Below are positions 7,888 to 13,203 of a stretch of DNA of 17,136 bases, piece by piece (position 1 is the stretch's first letter; each line of letters starts with the position of its first letter). The DNA is from Opitutaceae bacterium. GTDB taxonomy: Bacteria; Verrucomicrobiota; Verrucomicrobiia; Opitutales; Opitutaceae. Both the position numbers and the translations under genes were made by a program. The notes under the pieces were generated by a model that saw only the letters and a list, made by a program, of their open reading frames with translations, searched no databases and had not been told where the DNA came from. The stretch spans positions 1 to 17,136 of the forward strand of contig JAISTY010000067.1 in assembly GCA_031272375.1 (NCBI GenBank). The letters are read 5' to 3'.

Positions 7888-7930
7888 GAAAAATCCGCGG
7901 TTGGCTCGGAGCGCGGGTTTGCGAACGCCG

Positions 7931-9115
7931 TCACTCCACCCGCAGCACGTAGCCGCGCAGATACTCGCTCTCCGGCATCGTCGCCAGAACCGGATGGTCC
8001 GGCGGCTGGTGGCAGAACTCCAGAATGTGGACAAGCCGCCGCGCGTCCGCCGCCGCCTCCGCGACAACCTGCCGCAACTCCGCGTCGCGGACATGGTGCG
8101 AGCACGCGTAGGTCGCCAGGAGACCGCCCGGCGCGAGATGCTGCATCGCCCGCAGGTTCAGCTCGCGGTAGCCGCGCATCGCCCCCTCCAGCGCGCCCCG
8201 CGACTTCGCGAACGGCGGCGGATCGAGCACGATCAGATCCCAGCGCTCCTCCCGCCGCTCCGGCGCGTTCAGGAAATCAAAGACATTCGCCTCCAGAAAC
8301 TCCGCCGCGAGGCCGTTGCGCGCCGCGTTGCCGCGCGCCGCGGCGACCGCGTCCGCCGCGCTGTCAACGCCGAGAACCGACGCCGCCCCCGCCTTCGCGC
8401 AGTGCAGCGCGAACGCCCCCTGGTTGCAGAAGGCGTCCAGCACGCGCCGCCCCGCCGCCCGCCGCGCCACCGCCGCGTGCTGCTCCCGTTGGTCGAGGTA
8501 AAACCCCGTCTTCTGCCCGTTTTGCAAATCCGGCAGATACTCGATGCCGTCAATTCCCACCACGCGCGGCTCCCAGTCGCGCCCCGAGAGCGTCGCGCCC
8601 GCCCGCGTTTCCAGCCCCTCAAGACGGCGGATGGGCGCGTCGTCGCGGAAAATGACCTCCGCCGCCCCCGCTGCCTCCGCGAGCAGACGCGCGATGAGGT
8701 CGCGCCGCCGCTCCATCGCCAGGGTCTGGATCTGCAGCACGAGCGTGTCGCCGAACCGGTCAACGACCACGCCCGGCAGCCCGTCCGCCTCCGACCACAC
8801 CAACCGCCCCGTTTCCGCGCCGCCGCGCCGCGCCAGCGCGCGCCCGATCGCCCCGCGCAAAAACGCCTCGTCCAGCTCCACCCGCTCCCGCGCCAGTTTC
8901 CGCCAGCAGATCTGCGAGCGGCTGTTGTAAATCCCGCTTCCGATCCGCCGCCCCGTCCGGTCGCGGCACTCGACGACCTCCCCGTCGAACGCCGGCGGGA
9001 GGAGCGCCTCGACCTCGTTGGCGAAGACCCACGGGTGTCCGCGCGCCGCGCGCGCCTTCGCGTTGGGTTTCAGTTTCAGGCAGGCCGCCGGGGACGTCGC
9101 GGGTTCGGTGCTCAT
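7931..9115 (-). CDS. rlmI: Class I rRNA (cytosine-C5-)methyltransferase, RlmI-like
   Basis: 394 residues. The N-terminal PUA-like domain (about 10-80) includes RGHPWVFANEVE and IYNSRSQICWR. A central RlmI-type region follows (SEADGLPGVVVDRFGD, 108-123). The Rossmann methyltransferase domain begins at NGQKTGFYLDQREQ (199-212), with the SAM-binding LDAFCNQGAFALHCA (226-240), the LDPPPF motif (297-302) and Cys338 in TYACSHH as the likely catalytic cysteine. The E. coli relative methylates a cytosine of 23S rRNA using SAM. The exact target here is inferred by family. The ATG at 9115 (MSTEP) is chosen; a TTG at 9154 would overlap the hpt stop and add 13 unlikely residues. It lies 32 bp downstream of hpt on the same strand. 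Confidence 0.88.
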   Translation of the reverse strand: MSTEPATSPAACLKLKPNAKARAARGHPWVFANEVEALLPPAFDGEVVECRDRTGRRIGSGIYNSRSQICWRKLARERVELDEAFLRGAIGRALARRGGAETGRLVWSEADGLPGVVVDRFGDTLVLQIQTLAMERRRDLIARLLAEAAGAAEVIFRDDAPIRRLEGLETRAGATLSGRDWEPRVVGIDGIEYLPDLQNGQKTGFYLDQREQHAAVARRAAGRRVLDAFCNQGAFALHCAKAGAASVLGVDSAADAVAAARGNAARNGLAAEFLEANVFDFLNAPERREERWDLIVLDPPPFAKSRGALEGAMRGYRELNLRAMQHLAPGGLLATYACSHHVRDAELRQVVAEAAADARRLVHILEFCHQPPDHPVLATMPESEYLRGYVLRVE

Positions 9116-9147
9116 CGGAAAAAACGGCTTCGCGGGCGCGGCGGTGT

Positions 9148-9717
9148 TCAGCAAACGGCGGGCGCGCCGGGCGTCTGCAGCTCCGGCTTGAGGACGCCGA
9201 TGCAGGGGATGTTCCGGTAGCGCTCGTCGAAATCCAGCCCGTAGCCGACGACGAATTTGTTGGGGATGGAGAAGCCGGCGAAGTCCGCCTCGATGTCCAC
9301 CTCCCGCCGCTCCTTCTTGTCGAGCAGCACGCAGGTCCGCAGCGAGGCCGGGTTCATCACACGGATCATCTGCCGCACCAGCGCGAGCGTCTTGCCGGTG
9401 TCGAGGATGTCGTCAATCAGCAGCACGTGCCGCCCGGCGACGTCCAGCTGGAAGCTTTGCAACACCTTCGGGACGCCCTCGCTGCGCGTCGCGCTGCGGT
9501 AGCTCGAGATGCGGATGCAGTCCAGGCGGATGGGGTTCGGCAGCAGCCGCATGAGATCCGCCGTGAACAGGATCGCCCCGTTGATGATGGAGATGATCGT
9601 CACCTCCTCGCTGCCGTAGACCCGCGTGAGTTCCGCGGCCAGCTCCCGGACCCGCTCCCGGATTTGCTCCTCGCTTGCCAGAACCGTTTCCAACGCCGGA
9701 TGAATTTTCTTCGCCAT
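9148..9717 (-). CDS. hpt: Hypoxanthine phosphoribosyltransferase
   Basis: 189 residues, normal for bacterial HPRT. The PRPP-binding loop is VLLIDDILDTGKT (98-110, with the paired acidic residues Asp102-Asp103). Other family segments are the N-terminal IISIINGAILFTADLMRLL, the flexible catalytic loop around SSYRSATRSEG, and VVGYGLDFDERYRNIPCIGV near the C-terminus, which contacts the purine and metal. The enzyme salvages hypoxanthine and guanine to IMP and GMP in the cytoplasm. The ATG at 9717 (MAKKIHPALE) is preferred over an in-frame TTG three codons upstream. The purine-rich GGGGGAAA upstream lies too far from the ATG to be a normal ribosome site. Its neighbours are the peroxiredoxin gene upstream and the rRNA methyltransferase downstream, all co-directional. 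Confidence 0.94.
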   Translation of the reverse strand: MAKKIHPALETVLASEEQIRERVRELAAELTRVYGSEEVTIISIINGAILFTADLMRLLPNPIRLDCIRISSYRSATRSEGVPKVLQSFQLDVAGRHVLLIDDILDTGKTLALVRQMIRVMNPASLRTCVLLDKKERREVDIEADFAGFSIPNKFVVGYGLDFDERYRNIPCIGVLKPELQTPGAPAVC

Positions 9718-9741
9718 GGGTGTCAAATTTCCCCCGACGAA

Positions 9742-9790
9742 AACGCCCGCGCCCCCCGCGCCAAGGCGTAATTTCGCGGCGGCGTTTTTT
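9742..9790. terminator. Weak candidate hairpin terminator between peroxiredoxin and hpt genes
   Basis: AACGCC near 9743 and GGCGTTTTTT ending at 9790 can pair. On the plus strand the arm runs into six T residues, but no gene on that strand ends here. On the minus strand, the coding strand of both neighbours, the far arm ends GGCGTTTTC with only four T residues. The stem can be lengthened by CGCG/CGCG with a small bulge. If used, it would partly separate the peroxiredoxin transcript from hpt. Confidence 0.28.
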
Positions 9791-9798
9791 CGCGCGCG

Positions 9799-10272
9799 TC
9801 AGCCTTCCAGCGCCCTTTGAACCGCCCCGAAGTCCGGCAATTCGTGCGGCGACGCCGTCTGCTCGGCGTGGCGGATGACGCCGTCCTCCCCAATCACAAA
9901 AACGGCGCGCGCCGCCGTGTCGCCGATGCCCGCGAGCATGGGGAAGAGCACGCCGTAGGCGCGCGCGGTCTCCTTGTTCAGGTCGCTCGCGAGCGTCAGC
10001 CGTATCCCGAATTTCTCCGCCCACGCCTCCTGCGCGAAGGGGCTGTCAACGCTGACGGCGATCACGTCCGCGCCGAGTTCCGCGTAGCGTTCCAACCCCG
10101 CCGTCATCGTGCACATCTCGTCCGTGCAGACGCCCGTGAAGGCCAGCGGGAAAAACAACAGCACCGTCCGCCGCCTCCCGAAGTTGTCCGAAAGCCGGAC
10201 GTCCTTGAGACCGTCCGGCGTTTTGGTTTTCAGGGTGAAGTCCGGCGCTTTGGTTCCGATGGCGAGTGGCAT
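9799..10272 (-). CDS. Peroxiredoxin (AhpC/TSA redoxin superfamily, possibly BCP/PrxQ-like)
   Basis: 157 residues. The peroxidatic site is FFPLAFTGVCTDEMC, with Cys49 as the peroxidatic cysteine after the conserved Pro and Thr, and Cys54 exactly five residues later. That spacing matches the resolving cysteine in PrxQ/BCP-type enzymes. The start KAPDFTLKTKTPDG and the later VIAVSVDSPFAQEAWAEKFG and FVIGEDGVIRH are typical of the fold. It reduces hydrogen peroxide and organic hydroperoxides, usually with thioredoxin as donor. The ATG at 10272 (MPLAIGTKAPDF) is chosen by homology; residues upstream to 10479 are not family-like. It is divergent from the small gene at 10450. Assignment to the AhpE rather than the PrxQ subfamily cannot be decided here. 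Confidence 0.92.
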   Translation of the reverse strand: MPLAIGTKAPDFTLKTKTPDGLKDVRLSDNFGRRRTVLLFFPLAFTGVCTDEMCTMTAGLERYAELGADVIAVSVDSPFAQEAWAEKFGIRLTLASDLNKETARAYGVLFPMLAGIGDTAARAVFVIGEDGVIRHAEQTASPHELPDFGAVQRALEG

Positions 10273-10449
10273 GGCGGGTCGGGTCGAGGGTTGGGAAGGT
10301 TCGCCGACAAGCTGCCGCGCGCCGCGGTTTTGGCAAGGCCGGCGCGGGAAAAGCCGCCGCCGCCCGCCCGCGCGAACGTTTCCTTTTTGCGGGATTTCCA
10401 TTGATTTGCGCGCCAAACACCCCTGTTTTCCCGCCAACCCTTCCGCCTC

Positions 10450-10686
10450 ATGAAAAACAAATTTGAAACTGGCCGCCACTACCGGACGCGCGACGGCCGC
10501 TGCATCGCACGCGTCGTTTGCGTTGACCGCGAGGACGGCCTCGTCTCCGACCCCTTCAACGTCATCGCCCTCTACAAGGATTACTACAGCCCGAACGCCG
10601 AACGCGTCCGCGAGCTGACCGCCGCCGGCCGCGTCTCCCGCGAGGCCGAAAACGGCGACGACCTGCTCCCCGTCCCGATTGATTAA
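10450..10686 (+). CDS. Small protein of unknown function, resembling phage 'TRDGR' proteins
   Basis: 78 residues, MKNKFETGRHYRTRDGR at the start and NGDDLLPVPI near the end. I do not recognise an assigned function. The pattern (Y-x-T-R-D-G-R, then a hydrophobic strand, ICAL-like core VIALYKDYY, ELTAAGR, and a closing N-G-x-D-L-x-P) resembles small beta-rich hypothetical proteins common in tailed phages and prophages. It stands alone on the plus strand between the divergent peroxiredoxin gene and the convergent dus gene, whose stop lies 21 bp beyond its own TAA. No other phage gene is present. The composition and codon use look like the neighbours, which favours a real, resident gene. An open frame by chance is less likely but possible. 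Confidence 0.65.
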   Translation: MKNKFETGRHYRTRDGRCIARVVCVDREDGLVSDPFNVIALYKDYYSPNAERVRELTAAGRVSREAENGDDLLPVPID

Positions 10687-10707
10687 ATCCGGGCAACCGC
10701 GCCGCCC

Positions 10708-11757
10708 TCACCCTTCGCAATTGGGCCGCGCGACGACTCCGGGGAACGGCTCGAGCGCGAAGGGCGCGTCCGGCTCCGCCAGGAGATGCCGGTCGCAGAC
10801 GGCGAGCAGCTCCGCGACGGTCCGCGCGCGGCGCATCTCGTTGAGAAACCGTCCGCCGGGGTCAACGGACTGGCCGGTGAAATTGAGGAATTTCTTCACG
10901 CGGTTCGCGTGCGCGCGGTCGGGCGCGCCGTCGCGCCGCGTCAGCCCGGCCAATTGATCCACATAACGCCGCACATCCCCCAGCGTGACGACCGGCGGCG
11001 GCTTGTCCGCGAGAACGGCGCGGAGCTGCGCGAACACCCACGGGTTGCGGATGGCGTGGCGCCCCAGCATCACGCCGGCCGCCCCGGTCTCCCCAAGAAC
11101 GCGCGCGGCCCCGGCCGCCGAGGTGATTTCCCCGTTGGCAAGCACAGGGCAGGGCAGCGCCCCAACCGCCCGCGCGATGAGCGCGTGATCCACCGGCCCA
11201 CGGTAAAGTTGCGCGACCGTCCGCCCATGCAGACTGACGAGGTTGACGCCGCGTTTCGCAAGCAGCCCGAGCAAATCGTCGAAGCCGGCGGCGCTTTCGA
11301 AACCGACGCGGGTTTTGACGGAGAGAACGCCGGGGACGGCCTCGCGGAGCGCCGCCAGAATTTCGTCAACGCGCGGCAGGTCGCGCAACAAGCCGCCGCC
11401 GACGTTCTTGCGGAACACCTTCGGCGCCGGGCAGCCGAGGTTGAGGTCAATGCCGGCGGCGCCGCGGGCGAGCAGCGCGGTCGCCGCGCGGGCGAGCAGC
11501 GCGGGGTCGTTGCCAATGAGCTGCGCGAAAACGGGACGCCCGCCGGGGCGCGCCTCCAACGCGGGCGCCTCGAGGGTTTCCGGACGCGTCTGGCTGTGGA
11601 CGCGGATGAATTCCGTGAAGAAAAAGTCCGGCGCGCCGATGTCCGCGACGAGGCCCATGAACCCCGCCGTGGTGACATCCTGCATCGGGGCGAGCGCGGT
11701 GAGCGGCTGGCCGGGGACGATGGGCGCGGGAAGGCCGGGACAAGTCGCCGTGTTCAC
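10708..11757 (-). CDS. dus: tRNA-dihydrouridine synthase
   Basis: 349 residues from a GTG start. The FMN-binding barrel shows LAPMQDVT (22-29), FFFTEFIRVH, GIDLNLGCPAPKVFRKNVGG (103-122, with catalytic Cys110), VLSVKTRVG, VSLHGRTVAQLYRG, CPVLANGEI and GVMLGRHAIRNPW. These are the standard Dus signatures. The enzyme reduces selected uridines in the tRNA D-loop with NADPH. Which of the DusA/B/C specificities applies is not clear. The GTG at 11757 is chosen because the reading frame upstream would run into the preceding gene, whose stop lies 16 bp away. No ATG sits in a better place. It is probably translated from one transcript with the bifunctional-nuclease-family gene. Confidence 0.92.
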   Translation of the reverse strand: MNTATCPGLPAPIVPGQPLTALAPMQDVTTAGFMGLVADIGAPDFFFTEFIRVHSQTRPETLEAPALEARPGGRPVFAQLIGNDPALLARAATALLARGAAGIDLNLGCPAPKVFRKNVGGGLLRDLPRVDEILAALREAVPGVLSVKTRVGFESAAGFDDLLGLLAKRGVNLVSLHGRTVAQLYRGPVDHALIARAVGALPCPVLANGEITSAAGAARVLGETGAAGVMLGRHAIRNPWVFAQLRAVLADKPPPVVTLGDVRRYVDQLAGLTRRDGAPDRAHANRVKKFLNFTGQSVDPGGRFLNEMRRARTVAELLAVCDRHLLAEPDAPFALEPFPGVVARPNCEG

Positions 11758-11773
11758 GGGGCGGGGCGGCGGG

Positions 11774-12286
11774 CTACTTCCCGGACGGATCGGGGGTTGA
11801 ACCGGCGTCGTCCGCGTCGCCGGAGCCGTTGTCCTCCTCATCCTTTCCGGCGGCGTGGCGGAGATGTTCGAGCAGCTCGGTGGCGTCCTCCGTCCCGTCG
11901 AGGACGGACTGGGAGACGAGTATGGGGCGGCGGCGTTTGATGGCGAGCGGCAGGGCGTCGCTGGGGCGCGCGTCCAACTCGACCCATTTCTGCCCAAGCT
12001 CGTTTTCCATCCTCACGACAACGCGGGCGAAGAAGACGCCGTTCTCGACGCGGTTGATAAGCACGTGCGCGATGTCGGCGCCGAGGCCGTCGAGAAGGCT
12101 CGCAAAGAGGTCGTGCGTGAGCGGGCGTTCCTTCTTCTCGCCGCTGATGGTCATCTGGAGCGACTTGGCGGCGGCGATGTCCATGTGGATGACAAAGGTG
12201 CGCTCCTTGTCGCCGAGGAAAACGGCGGCTCCGTTGGCGGCGGGCAGGACGGCTTTGACGCGGACGGGGATCGGTTCGTTGGGCAT
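11774..12286 (-). CDS. Bifunctional nuclease family protein (BFN / DUF151)
   Basis: 170 residues. The DUF151 core covers about residues 8-145 and includes AVFLGDKERTFVIHMD, the segment RPLTHDLFASLLDGLGADI (54-72) and the diagnostic WVELDARPSDALPLAIK (101-117). Family members have been reported to show DNase and RNase activity, but the physiological role in most bacteria is unsettled. The C-terminal 25 residues are acidic and low-complexity (KDEEDNGSGDADDAG). The ATG at 12286 (MPNEPIPVRV) fits the family start; the frame is open to 12361 but there it enters the repeat-rich spacer. It lies 16 bp upstream of dus, on the same strand. Confidence 0.88.
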   Translation of the reverse strand: MPNEPIPVRVKAVLPAANGAAVFLGDKERTFVIHMDIAAAKSLQMTISGEKKERPLTHDLFASLLDGLGADIAHVLINRVENGVFFARVVVRMENELGQKWVELDARPSDALPLAIKRRRPILVSQSVLDGTEDATELLEHLRHAAGKDEEDNGSGDADDAGSTPDPSGK

Positions 12287-12439
12287 GATGCGGCGGGTTG
12301 TCCCCCATCCACCACAACCCTCACGCCGGCACGAGTTTTTTCTCACGCGAAGCCAAGCCAAGCCGAGCCAAAGTTTCCTTTATCCACAGATTTCGCCGAT
12401 TTCCGCGGATTTACAATTCATTTAACACCAAGAGGTTTT

Positions 12440-12474
12440 ATCCGTGAAATCCGTGCCAATCCATGCCATCCGTG
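12440..12474 (+). repeat. Tandem ATCCGTG array, four units
   Basis: ATCCGTG at 12440-12446 and 12449-12455, ATCCATG at 12459-12465 and ATCCGTG at 12468-12474. Unit starts are 9, 10 and 9 bp apart, close to one DNA turn. The inverted partner repeat keeps the same array in decayed form on the opposite strand at about 16472-16501. It is part of the composite repeat. Confidence 0.7.
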
Positions 12475-12524
12475 GTTGGTTTGGGGATTTTTCTCACACG
12501 AAGCCAGGAAGGCACGAAGGTTTT

Positions 12525-12622
12525 GAACAGAAGATAAGAAGAGGAATGAAGAGGGGCGTGTCTTGCCGAGGGGCACCGCGTAAGAACAGGGTCTTCTGGT
12601 TTGCTCTTTTTATCTTCTGTTC
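12525..12622. repeat. 19-bp inverted arms enclosing a 60-bp segment
   Basis: GAACAGAAGATAAGAAGAG at 12525-12543 pairs with CTCTTTTTATCTTCTGTTC at 12604-12622, with one mismatch in 19 bp. The enclosed 60 bp includes the TAAGAACAG module. The structure resembles a small MITE-like or REP-like unit within the larger composite repeat. The right-hand copy near 16345 keeps only one of the two arms clearly. Confidence 0.65.
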
Positions 12623-12850
12623 AGAAATCCGGATACTTTGCGACCTTCGCGAAACCCTTCGCGTCCTTTGTGTGAAACAAAAAACGTCCCAAAAACCATT
12701 TCCCCAACTTTTTAGAAAACCCGCGAAAAAAATCTCTTGGCAAGCCGCCGCCGTCCCGCAGCGTGCCGTTCCTACATTGACCTATATCACCTTTCTTTTG
12801 CCGCCAACAATGTCTCCCCTCCCCGCCACAACCCACCCCGCCCCCTCTCC

Positions 12851-12947
12851 GATATGGAGTGCGGCGACTTGTCGCCGCTTTCGACGGGGTGACTTGGCGC
12901 CCCGTCCATCCACCAACTCCGTTCAACGCCCCTCCGCCCACTCCACA
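12851..12947. repeat. Palindromic element with two hairpins inside an outer stem (REP/BIME-like)
   Basis: GCGGCGAC (12861-12868) and GTCGCCGC (12871-12878) form a perfect 8-bp stem with a TT loop. GACGGGG (12883-12889) and CCCCGTC (12900-12906) form a perfect 7-bp stem with a 10-nt loop. TGGAGTG (12855-12861) and CACTCCA (12939-12945) can close an outer stem around both; it shares one base with the first hairpin. The layout recalls paired REP sequences (BIMEs). No RAYT transposase gene lies in the window. Confidence 0.6.
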
Positions 12948-13000
12948 TCAACCCCGCGCTCTCATTTCCGTTTTTCTGTTGCATTTCTAATTTCTAACTT

Positions 13001-13021
13001 CGCAACTGCGAAGCAGTTGCG
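13001..13021. repeat. Perfect 9-bp hairpin with GAA loop
   Basis: CGCAACTGC (13001-13009), GAA, GCAGTTGCG (13013-13021). It is followed by a run of C residues rather than T, so it is not a terminator. It lies about 180 bp before the start of the PEP-CTERM gene. Confidence 0.65.
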
Positions 13022-13078
13022 TCAGCCCCCCCCCAGCTTCGTAATTCAGTTTTCCACAGCAACTTACACACTCCCTTA

Positions 13079-13120
13079 AACGCCCGTTGCGCGCCCTATC
13101 CGGCGCCCGGGCGTTTTTTT
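13079..13120 (+). terminator. Rho-independent terminator with no obvious upstream gene
   Basis: AACGCCCG (13079-13086) pairs with CGGGCGTT (13108-13115). The loop region can form a further GCGC/GCGC stem, and the T-run covers 13114-13120. This is the clearest intrinsic terminator in the window and points along the plus strand. The nearest plus-strand gene upstream ends at 10686, with two minus-strand genes between. It may end a small RNA from the spacer, or attenuate transcription into the PEP-CTERM gene 84 bp downstream. Confidence 0.7.
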
Positions 13121-13141
13121 CGCGCCCAAAACCTCCCCCCT

Positions 13142-13158
13142 GCGCGGCCAAGCCGCGC
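13142..13158. repeat. Perfect 7-bp hairpin GCGCGGC-CAA-GCCGCGC
   Basis: A very stable small palindrome 45 bp before the ATG of the PEP-CTERM gene and 22 bp after the terminator. If transcription starts upstream, it would lie in the mRNA leader. No T-run follows. Confidence 0.55.
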
Positions 13159-13167
13159 CTGACCCAA

Positions 13168-13195
13168 TTATTCATTACTCCTTATCCATTACTAA
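13168..13195 (+). promoter_or_regulatory. AT-rich tandem 14-mer immediately upstream of the PEP-CTERM gene
   Basis: TTATTCATTACTCC (13168-13181) is followed directly by TTATCCATTACTAA (13182-13195), 11 of 14 positions identical. It is the only AT-rich stretch close to the ATG at 13204 and stands out against the GC-rich surroundings. It could contain a -10 region (TACTAA or TTATCC) or serve as an unstructured ribosome landing site. I cannot tell these apart, and no good -35 is placed correctly. Confidence 0.3.
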
Positions 13196-13203
13196 TTAAA
13201 ACC

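Larger units (their letters stand above)
12335..12680 (+). repeat. Composite modular repeat, left copy (inverted relative to 16282-16605)
   Basis: About 345 bp that matches the reverse complement of 16282-16605 in the same module order. Anchors found by eye: TATCCACAGATTTCGCCGAT at 12381-12400 is perfect against 16541-16560; AAGAGGTTTTATCCGTG at 12430-12446 is perfect against 16495-16511; the block 12556-12622 (GCGTGTC..., TAAGAACAG..., TCTTCTGTTC) aligns with 16345-16412; and GAAACCCTTCG at 12651-12661 is perfect against 16307-16317. This copy also contains an extra CACACGAAG/GAACAGAAG module at about 12492-12546. It lies between the start of the bifunctional-nuclease-family gene and the PEP-CTERM gene. 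No transposase or target duplication is visible. Confidence 0.8.
12287..13203. other. 917-bp non-coding spacer rich in repeats and palindromes
   Basis: I see no convincing gene here on either strand. The open frames present are short, lack family similarity and cross repeat modules. The stretch holds, in order, a composite repeat (12335-12680), a palindromic element (12851-12947), a 9-bp-stem hairpin (13001-13021), a terminator (13079-13120), another hairpin (13142-13158) and an AT-rich tandem repeat just before the next ATG. GC content is visibly lower than in the flanking genes up to about 12,830. The piece 12700-12850 has no feature I can support apart from a lone TTGACC at 12777. Confidence 0.75.

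Noticed and set aside
9116..9154. Upstream TTG start for the rRNA methyltransferase
   Set aside because: It would overlap the hpt stop and add 13 non-family residues, while an ATG lies at 9115 just before the PUA-like domain.
12380..12390. DnaA box (TTATCCACA) in the composite repeat
   Set aside because: TTATCCACA does occur at 12380-12388 and, inverted, in the right copy, but only once per copy and within a repeat module, so an origin is not supported.
12440..12475. CRISPR array
   Set aside because: The repeat units are 7 bp with 2-3 bp between them, there are no spacers of about 30 bp and no cas genes are present.
12777..12788. TTGACC plus TATATC as a promoter
   Set aside because: The two hexamers are adjacent with no usable spacing, and no good partner hexamer lies 16-18 bp from either.
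12444..13079. 211-codon plus-strand open frame in the spacer
   Set aside because: It crosses the composite repeat and the palindromic element, changes composition abruptly and has no recognisable domain.
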